A stretch of 64,000 nt of DNA from Bacteroidota bacterium (lineage in GTDB: Bacteria > Bacteroidota > Bacteroidia > NS11-12g > UBA955). The stretch covers positions 1 to 64,000 of the forward strand of contig CAUJCT010000027.1 of assembly GCA_963169345.1 (NCBI GenBank). The letters run 5' to 3'. Made by a program: the position numbers and the translations under genes. This document shows, in pieces, positions 52,451 through 61,643 of this stretch. Positions within the stretch are counted from its first letter, which is position 1, and each line of letters opens with the position of its first letter. Below the pieces are notes generated by a model. It had not been told where the DNA came from and made no database searches. It worked only from the letters and a program-made list of their open reading frames with translations.

Positions 52451-53590
52451 TTACTCTTCTTCCTCTACATTTTTCAACATCATCAATAATTCATACACCC
52501 CCGAAACAACGATTTGCTTTCCTATCAATTGATCTGCATCCTTTATTTCAACATTTAGTCCTTCTTCCAAACCTGTTTCCACTTTAATCATTCTGTAATT
52601 CAAATTACCTTCTTTAATGAAAATGTATTTATCGCCCTGGAAACTGACTATAGACGATGATGGTAAAACAAAAACCTGCGTAGATTGAGTTTCAATTTCG
52701 GCATTCATATACATACCCGGAATCAAGCTTTTGTTGTATTTCTCAAAATGGCAGTGCACTTCCACATGTCGGTCGGTCGATACATCCTGACCAATAAGAA
52801 TGATTTCGCATGGATAAATGACTGAAGGATTGGAATTGTTATAAGCTTTCACTTTTTGTCCAATTGCTATATATGGGAGATCTTTTTCAAAGACGGTCAT
52901 ATTAAGATGTATGTCTTCAGGGTTAACCAAATCGAACAGGACTTCAGATGCCTGAATATATTTTCCAATGTTCACTTTTACCTGAGAAACATAACCAGAT
53001 ATTGGTGAATAGATTTTTATTGTGGAACTGATATTACTTTCATTCAAGTTGCCAGGATTAATCCCTATTAATTTTAATTTTTCACCCATAGCCAGATGGT
53101 CGGTGCGTTTCATTTTATACGCTGACTGTGCCTGTTCAAAAGATTTATCGCTTACTGCTTTTGTGTCATTTAATTGTTTTTGACGTTGATATTCCTTTTC
53201 CAGATAATCGAGTTCATATCCACTGGTGAGATAATCGTGTTGCAATTGGATATATTGCTGGTCTTCCATAATTGCAATCACCTCACCTTTATTAATATGC
53301 ATACCAGGCAACAATTGCGTGTTTTTTAAAAATCCTCCTAATGGTGCTGATATAGACACCATATTTTGCGGAGGTACATCAATTTTACCACTCACTTTTA
53401 TGACATGAGCTAAGGTTTTTAATTGAATAGTATCTGATTTAATTTTTGCATTATCGAATTGAGCCTGAGTTAATGTTACAATGTCGATATTTAACTCTTC
53501 GACTGCTTTATTTTCATTCGATTTATTGCCACAGGAAAACAAAGTTCCTGAAAGCAAAAGGATATATATAACTTTTTTAATTTGTTTCAT
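52451..53590 (-). CDS. RND efflux periplasmic adaptor lipoprotein (CzcB/CusB family)
   Basis: A 379-residue membrane-fusion protein. LLLSGTLFSCGNKS is a lipoprotein signal with the lipobox cysteine near residue 19. GKIDVPPQNMVSISAPLGGFL opens the barrel-sandwich domain, DYLEKEYQRQKQLNDTKAVS is the helical hairpin that meets the outer-membrane channel, and YSPISGYVSQVKVNIGKYI the returning strand. The open frame extends 39 codons upstream into the RND gene, but the ATG at 53590 begins the signal peptide, 8 bp after the RND stop. Confidence 0.92.
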   Translation of the reverse strand: MKQIKKVIYILLLSGTLFSCGNKSNENKAVEELNIDIVTLTQAQFDNAKIKSDTIQLKTLAHVIKVSGKIDVPPQNMVSISAPLGGFLKNTQLLPGMHINKGEVIAIMEDQQYIQLQHDYLTSGYELDYLEKEYQRQKQLNDTKAVSDKSFEQAQSAYKMKRTDHLAMGEKLKLIGINPGNLNESNISSTIKIYSPISGYVSQVKVNIGKYIQASEVLFDLVNPEDIHLNMTVFEKDLPYIAIGQKVKAYNNSNPSVIYPCEIILIGQDVSTDRHVEVHCHFEKYNKSLIPGMYMNAEIETQSTQVFVLPSSSIVSFQGDKYIFIKEGNLNYRMIKVETGLEEGLNVEIKDADQLIGKQIVVSGVYELLMMLKNVEEEE

Positions 53591-53598
53591 AATATAAA

Positions 53599-56500
53599 TT
53601 AATTTCCACTCATAAACTGTAAATCTATGATGGTGGCGTTGTATTGGTTGATATTGTCTAAATATTGGTTTTTGGTATTTAAATACTGGGCGATTAACAT
53701 AGTCCATTCAAGATAATCAATCTCTCCTTTGAATAATTTTTCATTAGCTGTTGTCTTTATTAATTCAGCATTGGGTAACATGGAATTTTCAAATAAGGCC
53801 AGTGCATTATTTAATTGAAATAGTGTATTGAAACTTTCGGACCACTGCGATTTCATTTCATTCATTTTTTGCTGATAGGCATTTTTTGCCATTTCAGTTT
53901 CAAGTTGTGAAAGAGCAATTTTCTTGTTCTGCGTTTGCAAATTAAAAAGCGGTACACTTATACCAACCTGAATGGATTGAAATCTGGTATTACCCGAATA
54001 CATAACATTATCAGCACCTACGCCACGCATGCTCATATTTGAATATCCAAACGTAATATCGGGAAGGAGATTAGATTTTTCGAGGCTGGATTTAGCCTGT
54101 GCTGCTTTATATTCATACCATAACTGACTTATCAGCGGATGAGAACTTAATAAACCTGAATCCATTTGTTTCCAATTATATTTCAGTTGATCAGATACCG
54201 GAACATATACTTTAACAGTATTGAGCAAAAGTTGCAATCTAAACTGATATATTCTTCTGTCTGTTTCCAATTGAGTCAGTTGAATACTTATTCCGGATCT
54301 TTGATTCTCTACATTGGCTTTTTCTAATATATCCGTTGCACCAAGCTGGAACTTTAAACTTGTTCTCGTTTGAATTTCCAGAAATAATGAATCCGATTGT
54401 TTTAGAAGTTTTTCCTTTTCATCCAAATATAAGAGGTAATAGAAAATTTTTCTGACTTGTTTTCTTAATTCAAGATTTGTAGCAGCATTTTTAAAATCAG
54501 CTGTATTAATCAATTCATTAAAATAAGCTTTGTTCCGAATATACACTGTCGGGAAATTAAAAGACTGAGAAACGCCAAATCTGTTATCGGTATAAAAACT
54601 GTTGATTTGGCCTGCTTCCACTATCAAATCAGTTTTAGTCGGATTGAATGCCGTATTGGCTATTAGCCTCGAAAATTCCAGTCTTAAATCTTCATTGCGC
54701 AATGTGAGATTATTTACAAGAGCTGAATCAATTGCAGGCTGTAGAGCAATACCTGACTGAGCACTGGCATTATATCCGGAGAAACAGAAAAGTAATAGTA
54801 CTAAGGTCTTCATATTAACTGGCAGTTTTATGGGTTGTTTTTTAAATCTAAGATATAAAATAGGCAACAAGAATAAAGTCAGGAACGTTGCAATGAGCAA
54901 ACCACCAATAACTACTGTAGCAAGAGGTCTCTGAACTTCGGCACCTGCACCATGACTCAGGGCCATAGGCAAAAATCCAAGCGAAGCAACCAAAGCAGTC
55001 ATTAGTACAGGTCTCAATCTGGTTAATGTTCCTTTCTTGACAACTTCATTGACATCATCTATTTCAAGATTCAATCTGTTGAATTCTGCAATCAGAACTA
55101 TTCCATTGAGAACAGCCACACCAAACAAAGCAATAAATCCAACACCAGCACTAATACTGAATGGCAAGCCTCTTAAGGCCAGTGCAAAAATTCCACCTAT
55201 TGCGGATAATGGAATGGCTGTAAAGATCAACAGTCCCATCCTGAGTGAACCAAAAGCAAAATACAGCATAAGGAAAATAAGGACCAGAGCAACCGGGACA
55301 GCAATTGATAATCTTTTTTTGGCAGCATTCAGATTTTCGAATGCACCACCATATTTGACAAAGTAACCCGGAGGGAATTTAACTTGTTTCTCGATTTTTG
55401 TTTGTAATTCCTGAACAATAGATTCCATATCACGACCTCTCACATTAAAACCAACGATAATACGACGTTTAGCATCTTCCCTTTGAATTTGGTTGGGGCC
55501 TATTTTTTCTTCCACATTTGCCAGGAGATACAAAGGCACTGCCAATTCGCTACTAACAGGTACTAATAAATTTTGAACATCATCCAGATTTTCCCTTTCT
55601 TGTTCATTTAATCTAACCACTAAATCAAAGCGCTTTTCACCTTCATATACTCTACCCGCACTTTGACCTGCAAAAGCGGTATTGACAACTTTGTTGACTG
55701 TTTCAATATCCAAATTGTATTGAGCCAGAGCTTGCCTGTTGTACTCTATTATGATTTGAGAAATGCCAGCTACTGGCTCTACGTATACGCCCTCTGCTCC
55801 CTCGACAGTATGAGCTATTTTTCCTAAAACTTCGGCATACTTTGAAAGTGTATCCAGATTTTCTCCAAAAATTTTACAGACAACATCTTGTTTAGCACCT
55901 GTCATCAGTTCATTAAAACGCATTTGCACAGGATATTGAAATCCAAAGCTCACACCGGGAATTGCACTTAACTCCTCTCCCATTTTCTCTGCCAGTTCAT
56001 CAAACGTTTTGGCACTGGTCCATTGGCTTTTATCCTTTAAAATGATCATTAAATCCTGGGCATCAATTGGCATCGGATCAGTTGGTACTTCACCACTGCC
56101 AATTTTTGAAACTACTTTTTCCACCTCTGGGAATTTATTCATCAGAATAGCTGATGCGTCTTTGGCTGCTTTAATACTCACATTAAGGTTACTACCGGGT
56201 AACACGCGTGTTTCTAAAGCAAAGTCCCCTTCTTCAAGTGCAGGAATAAATTCTCCACCTAACTGCGTTAATGTAATTACCGAACCAAGCAATAAAACTA
56301 CAGTGATAACAATTGCTTTCAGTTGATGTCTGAGAACAAGGTTGAGCAGTTTTGTAAACCCGGATTCAATTTTTCCCATCATTCTATCTGAAATATTGCG
56401 CTTATGAGTCGTGTTCCTACTTAGAAAAGCAGCACTCATCATAGGTATATAAGTTAATGATAGAATAAATGCCCCAGCCAAGGCAAAAGCAACAGTTTGA

Positions 56501-57942
56501 GCCATAGGCTTGAACATTTTACCTTCAATGCCCTGTAAAGAAAATATCGGCAAATAAACAATCAATATGATGATCTGGCCGAACACAGCACTGTTCATCA
56601 TCCGTGATGAAGATTTAATAACTTCTTCATCCATTTGATTTCTGTTTAACTTTAATATTCCCTGATAGTGTTTATTAGACCCGAGTGCGTGCATAACAGC
56701 TTCCACTATAATAACAGCACCATCGACAATGAGTCCGAAGTCGAGAGCACCCAAACTCATCAGATTACCACTTACCCCAAACAGATTCATCATAATGATG
56801 GCAAACAGCATTGAAAGTGGAATAACAGATGCCACAATTAATCCTGCTCTGAAATTACCCAAAAACAACACAAGTATAAAAATGACAATTAAAGCCCCTT
56901 CCAGTAAATTCTTTTCAACTGTACCAATAGCATTGTTTACCATTTTAGTTCTATCAAGAAATGGCTCAATTATCACACCTTCAGGCAGGGTTTTCTGTAT
57001 GTCTTCAACCCTTTTCTTAACTTCTTTGATTACCTCATTGCTATTGCCTCCTTTAAGCATCATTACAACGGCACCAGACACTTCCCCCTGGTCGTTGTAT
57101 GTCAGGGCACCATATCTAACAGCTGAGCCCAATTTAACTTCAGCAATATCTCTAACAAGAATTGGCACACCATTATCCAACACTTTAACTTTAATAGAAG
57201 CTATGTCTTCTATACTTGTCACCAAACCTTCACTTCTGATATATAAAACTGAAGGACCTTTTTCAATGTAAGCACCTCCTGTGTTTGAGTTATTAGCATT
57301 AACAGCATCAAATAATTCATTTACGGTTACATTCAGCTCACGCAGTTTTTCTGTTTTGATGGCTATTTCGTACTGCTTGAGTTTACCTCCAAAACTGCTG
57401 ACATCTGCTACCCCCTTCACACCTAAGAGTTGTCTTCTTACTATCCAGTCTTGTATGGTTCTTAAGTCGGTGATGCTGTATCTGTGTTCGTAACCCACTT
57501 TAGGTCGAACAACATATTGGTATATTTCTCCAAGACCGGTAGTTACTGGTCCTAATTCAGGGACAACAATACCAGGAGGTATTTCGGCCTGCACCTTTAA
57601 CAAACGCTCACTAACCTGTTGTCGGGCCCAATAAATATCAATATCATCATCAAAAACGACTGTAACCAATGACAGTCCAAATCTTGAGAAGCTTCTTATT
57701 TCGACTATACCCGGAATATTACTATTAGCCTGTTCAATTGGAAACGTAACAAGTCTTTCAATATCTGTTGCTCCTAAAGATGGCGCAACGCTGATGATCT
57801 GAACCTGATTGTTGGTGATATCGGGAACTGCATCAATTGGCAATTTACTAACCTGAAATGCTCCATAAATGATTAAGGCTAGAGTAAACAGACCAATGAT
57901 CAATTTATTTTTAATAGAAAATCTAATGATTGTATTTAGCAT
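53599..57942 (-). CDS. CzcA-type heavy-metal RND pump fused to its TolC-like outer-membrane protein
   Basis: A 1447-residue polypeptide. Residues 1-1043 are a full HME-type RND pump with two sets of six helices. Helix 4 contains DFGLIVDGAVIIVE with Asp401, Asp407 and Glu414, equal to the proton-relay residues of CzcA (Asp402, Asp408, Glu415), which marks divalent-cation pumps and not CusA. After the last helix (FLTLFLLPILYLRF) and a basic cytosolic linker comes Met1044 with NMKTLVLLLFCFSGYNASAQS, a complete signal peptide with AxA-type cleavage site, then a 400-residue TolC/OEP domain rich in coiled-coil (QTRTSLKFQLGATDILEKAN). Topology predicts delivery of the OEP to the periplasm for cleavage. 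It is third in the efflux operon. Confidence 0.93.
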   Translation of the reverse strand: MLNTIIRFSIKNKLIIGLFTLALIIYGAFQVSKLPIDAVPDITNNQVQIISVAPSLGATDIERLVTFPIEQANSNIPGIVEIRSFSRFGLSLVTVVFDDDIDIYWARQQVSERLLKVQAEIPPGIVVPELGPVTTGLGEIYQYVVRPKVGYEHRYSITDLRTIQDWIVRRQLLGVKGVADVSSFGGKLKQYEIAIKTEKLRELNVTVNELFDAVNANNSNTGGAYIEKGPSVLYIRSEGLVTSIEDIASIKVKVLDNGVPILVRDIAEVKLGSAVRYGALTYNDQGEVSGAVVMMLKGGNSNEVIKEVKKRVEDIQKTLPEGVIIEPFLDRTKMVNNAIGTVEKNLLEGALIVIFILVLFLGNFRAGLIVASVIPLSMLFAIIMMNLFGVSGNLMSLGALDFGLIVDGAVIIVEAVMHALGSNKHYQGILKLNRNQMDEEVIKSSSRMMNSAVFGQIIILIVYLPIFSLQGIEGKMFKPMAQTVAFALAGAFILSLTYIPMMSAAFLSRNTTHKRNISDRMMGKIESGFTKLLNLVLRHQLKAIVITVVLLLGSVITLTQLGGEFIPALEEGDFALETRVLPGSNLNVSIKAAKDASAILMNKFPEVEKVVSKIGSGEVPTDPMPIDAQDLMIILKDKSQWTSAKTFDELAEKMGEELSAIPGVSFGFQYPVQMRFNELMTGAKQDVVCKIFGENLDTLSKYAEVLGKIAHTVEGAEGVYVEPVAGISQIIIEYNRQALAQYNLDIETVNKVVNTAFAGQSAGRVYEGEKRFDLVVRLNEQERENLDDVQNLLVPVSSELAVPLYLLANVEEKIGPNQIQREDAKRRIIVGFNVRGRDMESIVQELQTKIEKQVKFPPGYFVKYGGAFENLNAAKKRLSIAVPVALVLIFLMLYFAFGSLRMGLLIFTAIPLSAIGGIFALALRGLPFSISAGVGFIALFGVAVLNGIVLIAEFNRLNLEIDDVNEVVKKGTLTRLRPVLMTALVASLGFLPMALSHGAGAEVQRPLATVVIGGLLIATFLTLFLLPILYLRFKKQPIKLPVNMKTLVLLLFCFSGYNASAQSGIALQPAIDSALVNNLTLRNEDLRLEFSRLIANTAFNPTKTDLIVEAGQINSFYTDNRFGVSQSFNFPTVYIRNKAYFNELINTADFKNAATNLELRKQVRKIFYYLLYLDEKEKLLKQSDSLFLEIQTRTSLKFQLGATDILEKANVENQRSGISIQLTQLETDRRIYQFRLQLLLNTVKVYVPVSDQLKYNWKQMDSGLLSSHPLISQLWYEYKAAQAKSSLEKSNLLPDITFGYSNMSMRGVGADNVMYSGNTRFQSIQVGISVPLFNLQTQNKKIALSQLETEMAKNAYQQKMNEMKSQWSESFNTLFQLNNALALFENSMLPNAELIKTTANEKLFKGEIDYLEWTMLIAQYLNTKNQYLDNINQYNATIIDLQFMSGN

Positions 57943-57948
57943 AGTGTC

Positions 57949-58368
57949 TTAACTTTTATCAGACAGGTGATGGGCATATCTCTTAAATGTCATTTCATCT
58001 AAACTGATTCTCTCACTCACAAAACCGATTAAATTAAATGCAGTTAATACTGACAAAATGCTTAAAATTGAGAGCATAAAAGTCAAGTGTTTTACTTTCT
58101 GCCAATTAATCAGGGTTAGAATTGAAAAAATAGATCCCGCAACGAGTAATATACGCGGAAGCTGATAATTTATATAAGAAGAATATACTGAATGGGAATT
58201 CTTTAGAAATGGGTATAAGGCTACAGCTGTCAATAGCAGAAGGACAGAAGCCCACTTTGTACAATTTGCTTTTTTCTTTATGAGACTACAGACTAAAAGT
58301 CCAAGTCCCAATGTTGTGCCCAATAAAACTAAATTTTCGAGCATCAACAGTTTGGGTTGTTGATTCAT
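57949..58368 (-). CDS. Small membrane protein of the metal-efflux operon
   Basis: A 139-residue protein with four hydrophobic segments: LENLVLLGTTLGLGLLV, WASVLLLLTAVALYP, ILLVAGSIFSILTLI and LTFMLSILSILSVLTAF. It ends in a polar tail with KRYAHHLSDKS. No family is recognised. The ATG at 58368 is chosen; a TTG at 58434 would add 22 residues and lies only 3 bp after the preceding stop. It is 6 bp upstream of the RND gene, so coregulated with it. Confidence 0.65.
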   Translation of the reverse strand: MNQQPKLLMLENLVLLGTTLGLGLLVCSLIKKKANCTKWASVLLLLTAVALYPFLKNSHSVYSSYINYQLPRILLVAGSIFSILTLINWQKVKHLTFMLSILSILSVLTAFNLIGFVSERISLDEMTFKRYAHHLSDKS

Positions 58369-58437
58369 TTTTAAAATAAGTAAATAATAAATTGTCCCTT
58401 TTATAGTCTGAAGGGAGAGCAGACATTCCAACAAATA

Positions 58438-58818
58438 CTAAGCTATTTGAGGAGGCTGCCAGATAGAACCAACATTTTCAGAAACATAAGAGTTTTGGTA
58501 AAATGCCTGATTGTTGATGAGCTGTACAGGTGTTATTTGTTTCAAAGCAGGCTGAAAGATTTCCAAAACCAGAATTTGATTCATGTTTTGACATTCGTGA
58601 GATTTAAAAGGCAAGTGGTTGTGCTTGTCATTTGAATCATGACCTGCATTTTCAGACTGATAGTGCATTTTAAGAAATCCCACAAATGATATCGACTCAT
58701 CCTGAGAGAGATGTTCAGTATAATGCTGTATAAGAGCGGGTATTTTGACCAATTGATCGAACTCCCAACTATTCAATAGCATTATGGACAGAATTAATAT
58801 GGAAACGAAGCGTTTCAG
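58438..58818 (-). CDS. His-rich secreted protein, first gene of the metal-efflux operon
   Basis: A 126-residue protein beginning, in this reading, at CTG 58818: KRFVSILILSIMLLNSWEF is a signal-like segment, followed by ALIQHYTEHL and a metal-binding-looking stretch with many histidines (SENAGHDSNDKHNHLPFKSHE, residues about 55-78, shown to locate it). The open frame continues to a TTG at 58854 that lies inside the terminator of actF, upstream of the promoter box, so the shorter form is likelier. A periplasmic metal chaperone or sensor would fit the operon. I recognise no named family. Confidence 0.65.
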   Translation of the reverse strand: MKRFVSILILSIMLLNSWEFDQLVKIPALIQHYTEHLSQDESISFVGFLKMHYQSENAGHDSNDKHNHLPFKSHECQNMNQILVLEIFQPALKQITPVQLINNQAFYQNSYVSENVGSIWQPPQIA

Positions 58819-58823
58819 TATTA

Positions 58824-58831
58824 CAAATTTA
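58824..58831 (-). promoter_or_regulatory. -7 promoter box of the metal-efflux operon
   Basis: On the minus strand this reads TAAATTTG, a perfect TAnnTTTG match, 5 nt before the CTG at 58818. A TTTG for the -33 element falls about 20 nt upstream, inside the stem of the actF terminator. Confidence 0.5.
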
Positions 58832-58843
58832 AACTCTTGAAAC

Positions 58844-58877
58844 AAAAAAAGCAAACTCTGTTCCGAGTTTGCTTTTT
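58844..58877 (-). terminator. Rho-independent terminator after actF (bidirectional in form)
   Basis: AGCAAACTC (58850-58858) pairs with GAGTTTGCT (58865-58873) around a 6-nt loop, flanked by A-run and T-run, so it terminates in either direction. It begins 21 bp after the actF stop codon at 58898. Confidence 0.85.
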
Positions 58878-58897
58878 ACAATAAATATTAGTGAAGC

Positions 58898-60286
58898 TTA
58901 TACACCAACGTCGTGGTGTGCACTTTCTTGAATATAAGGGTGGTTAACCGGAATCAGACCACGTTTACTCAAGGCAGTTAATACCCAATAGATGAATATA
59001 CCTGCAAAAGTAAGTGTCATACCAATTTCCAGCGGACCAATAGCAGCTTGTTTGTCAAGTGAACCTGGTACAAACATTAAGTAAATATCGTTCCAGTGAC
59101 CTACAAGGATACAAATTGCAACGAAGGTGACAATTTTTGGATTACGCTTGTTATTTCTGGTCATCAATACTAAGAATGGAACCAGGAAGTTAAGGATCAG
59201 GTTAACAAAGAAATTAACTTTGAATGGCATTTCCAAACGTTTGTAGTAGTAGATACTTTCTTCAGGAATGTTGGCATACCAGATCAACAGGTATTGAGAC
59301 AACCACAGGTAAGTCCAGAAGATAGAGAAAGCGAACATGAATTTACCCAAGTCATGAACGTGCTCATCAGTAACGATATTGAGGTAGCCATTTTTTCTCA
59401 GATAAAGAACGATTAAAGCCATTATTGAGAGTAAGCTTACCCAACCTGTAGCAAAGTTGTATATTGAGAAGATGGTACTGTACCAGTGTGCATCAACGCT
59501 CATAGTTACTACCCAGCTAAGGATAGACAAAGAGAATGCGAAGAAGAAAGTGAAAGCGGCACCATAGCGGATAGACTTATTGAAGAAAGTCAAACCACCC
59601 TCTTGATCTTCTTTATAAGAAAGGCCTCTCAGTTTTTTACCAAACAGGAACCAAACTACCGGAATACCGATTAGGAAGATATAGGCCATTTTAGAGTTCA
59701 GGAACCATGATTTGTTATCGAGGATAGCATCATAACCCGGATCAGTTGGTTTAAGATGCTGGTGTTCGTAATGCAACCAGTGGTAGATATTCTGACCATC
59801 GAGAATGAATACCAGTAAAACGATAGCGGCACCCAGTGGTAAAATGGTAGAAATAGCCTGAGGAATACGCAGAATTGCAGCGCTCCAACCGGCATTGGCA
59901 ATGTATTGCAAAGCGAAGAAGAACAAACCACAAATCGCCAATAACAAAAGGAAATACCCGTTAATCAGCAGAGCAACAAAAATTCTGGTTGAAGCAGGTT
60001 TTGGGTGTTCAGCTGTAATAGGATAAACAGATTCGTCACTGTGAGCGATATCTACACCGTGAATATTGTATTCGTGGTGTTCAGCAGGCTTTGCCTCGTG
60101 AGCTTCGTGAGCAGCACTTTCAGCAACAGATGCTTCATTGTGGTGAGATGTGTCTTTAGGAAGAGTAAATATACCAACAACAGTAAGTACAATACCGATA
60201 ACCAATAACGCCAGACTTAAAGTTTTGGCTTTACCGGTGAACTTATAATTTTCCTGATGAATATGAATTTCGTGTCCGTGGCTCAT
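58898..60286 (-). CDS. actF: Alternative complex III subunit ActF
   Basis: A 462-residue membrane subunit of the quinol:electron-acceptor oxidoreductase. About ten helices are seen; the N-terminal cytosolic part is His-rich (MSHGHEIHIH ... SHHNEASVAESAAHEAHEAKPAEHHEY region, residues 1-75). FFNKSIRYGAAFTFFFAFSLSILSW and DLGKFMFAFSIFWTYLWLSQYLLIWYANIPEE are typical of ActF. It is last in the operon, 1 bp after actE, and a terminator follows. ActF helps hold the quinol site and the proton path together with ActC. Confidence 0.92.
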   Translation of the reverse strand: MSHGHEIHIHQENYKFTGKAKTLSLALLVIGIVLTVVGIFTLPKDTSHHNEASVAESAAHEAHEAKPAEHHEYNIHGVDIAHSDESVYPITAEHPKPASTRIFVALLINGYFLLLLAICGLFFFALQYIANAGWSAAILRIPQAISTILPLGAAIVLLVFILDGQNIYHWLHYEHQHLKPTDPGYDAILDNKSWFLNSKMAYIFLIGIPVVWFLFGKKLRGLSYKEDQEGGLTFFNKSIRYGAAFTFFFAFSLSILSWVVTMSVDAHWYSTIFSIYNFATGWVSLLSIMALIVLYLRKNGYLNIVTDEHVHDLGKFMFAFSIFWTYLWLSQYLLIWYANIPEESIYYYKRLEMPFKVNFFVNLILNFLVPFLVLMTRNNKRNPKIVTFVAICILVGHWNDIYLMFVPGSLDKQAAIGPLEIGMTLTFAGIFIYWVLTALSKRGLIPVNHPYIQESAHHDVGV

Positions 60287-60287
60287 T

Positions 60288-60989
60288 TTACTTATCGTTT
60301 TTTGTTGTTTCTTCGATTTTTACTACTGCTGCTGTTGTATCAACAGAAACAGGAGCAGCCTGAATACCGTTGATAGCTTGAATTGGAGGCAAATTACCGT
60401 TGGCATCCATCATACTGAGGCGCTTAACGTAACTGGCAACACTCCATCTTTGTTTAGGGGTAAGAGCATAAGCATAGCTTCCCATGTTGTTTTTACCGTA
60501 AGTAATTACGTGGTAAACTTTACCGATAGGAAGGTTTTTGATATAGGCATCTTGGTAATTAGGCCAGGCTGGCTTAAGCACTGCTTGTTTTTTAGATACT
60601 GCGCCATCATTACCACCGTTAGCACCGTGGCAAGGAGAGCAATAGATACCGAATAATCTTTCACCTTCTTTCTGATCATTTTCATCGAGGGTGATATTCA
60701 TACTCAATCCGGCTGAGGCATCGTAACCTTCAGGTGTATTATCGTAAGGGTACTGATAGTCTAACTGACCGATAGCCACTGTACCTTCAACAGGCTCTCT
60801 CATTGACATGAAATAAGGGTTATAGCGGTATTTGCTAGAGTCAGAGAATTGTGTCATTGGCTCATAACCTTTGGAGTAGTACATATCTGGTGCATACTCG
60901 ATACCGGGATCATTGCCTCCTGCTTTCCACCAGCATGATGATAGTGTTGCAACAGTCAGGGCTCCGATGATTAATATAGAATTCTTCAT
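60288..60989 (-). CDS. actE: Alternative complex III subunit ActE (monohaem cytochrome c lipoprotein)
   Basis: A 233-residue periplasmic cytochrome. LIIGALTVATLSSCWW is a lipoprotein signal (lipobox cysteine near residue 18). The haem motif is GIYCSPCHGANGG near residue 113; the distal methionine may be in GKNNMGSYAYAL near 165. The ATG at 60989 begins the signal; the open frame runs 23 codons further into actD. It passes electrons from the complex to a downstream oxidase or carrier. It is 19 bp after actD. Confidence 0.92.
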   Translation of the reverse strand: MKNSILIIGALTVATLSSCWWKAGGNDPGIEYAPDMYYSKGYEPMTQFSDSSKYRYNPYFMSMREPVEGTVAIGQLDYQYPYDNTPEGYDASAGLSMNITLDENDQKEGERLFGIYCSPCHGANGGNDGAVSKKQAVLKPAWPNYQDAYIKNLPIGKVYHVITYGKNNMGSYAYALTPKQRWSVASYVKRLSMMDANGNLPPIQAINGIQAAPVSVDTTAAVVKIEETTKNDK

Positions 60990-61008
60990 GTGATACTTGC
61001 TCCTTAAA

Positions 61009-61623
61009 TTAGTGATTGGCACTTGCATTGATGTTTGAACCTTTGGTGATATCGACATCTGTGAAATCTTCGTAACCGTGATTGGTTCTTTCTTTCACTT
61101 CAACAGCTCCACCATTGAAAAGCATGTTGCTCAGTTCACTTTTATTTACAGATGGACCGTCGGTAGCGATGGCAACAACCATTCTGTCGTCGGTTTGTCT
61201 GAAATCAATTCTCTCTTGTGGTAATTTTCCGTGGATCATCTTACTTCTTACGAAGAACATGAAAGCCATACCAAATGCAGTGAAAAGTACGCTCATTTCG
61301 AACAATACAGGCACATAACTGACACCGATAGTTGGTTTGTTACCAATCACCATTGGCCAGTCGAAGTGCATCATATACAATTGTATGGTGGCGGCTGTAA
61401 TAAAACCTAAGCATCCGCTCATGAAAGCACCAACAGGCAACAGCGAACGCTTTAAGCCCATTGCTTTCTCTATTCCGTGAATTGGAAAAGGCGTATAGCA
61501 ATCGAGGATATTGGCGCCATTTTGATTGACTTGAGCCACTGTGTGCAGAAACTTATCCGGATCTTCGAAGATGCCGAACATTACAGTTTTGTTATTATCA
61601 AGATATAATTTTTTGTCTATCAT
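61009..61623 (-). CDS. actD: Alternative complex III subunit ActD
   Basis: A 204-residue protein with two helices (GAFMSGCLGFITAATIQLYMM near residue 80 and PVLFEMSVLFTAFGMAFMFFV near 115) after a soluble N-terminal domain (MFGIFEDPDKFLHTVAQVNQ ... DCYTPFPIHGIEKAMGL). This is the DUF3341 layout. ActD is a structural membrane subunit; no cofactor motif is present. It stands between actC (20 bp) and actE (19 bp). Confidence 0.93.
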   Translation of the reverse strand: MIDKKLYLDNNKTVMFGIFEDPDKFLHTVAQVNQNGANILDCYTPFPIHGIEKAMGLKRSLLPVGAFMSGCLGFITAATIQLYMMHFDWPMVIGNKPTIGVSYVPVLFEMSVLFTAFGMAFMFFVRSKMIHGKLPQERIDFRQTDDRMVVAIATDGPSVNKSELSNMLFNGGAVEVKERTNHGYEDFTDVDITKGSNINASANH

Positions 61624-61643
61624 TTATCTGTCTGTTAAAATGA

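Noticed and set aside
53591-53707. 39-residue N-terminal extension of the efflux adaptor
   Set aside because: It lies within the coding end of the RND gene in another frame, and the lipoprotein signal begins at the ATG at 53590.
56729-57271. 180-residue open frame antisense to the RND pump
   Set aside because: Low-complexity composition (Ser/Thr/Pro/Leu) mirrors the pump's helices on the other strand; no independent support.
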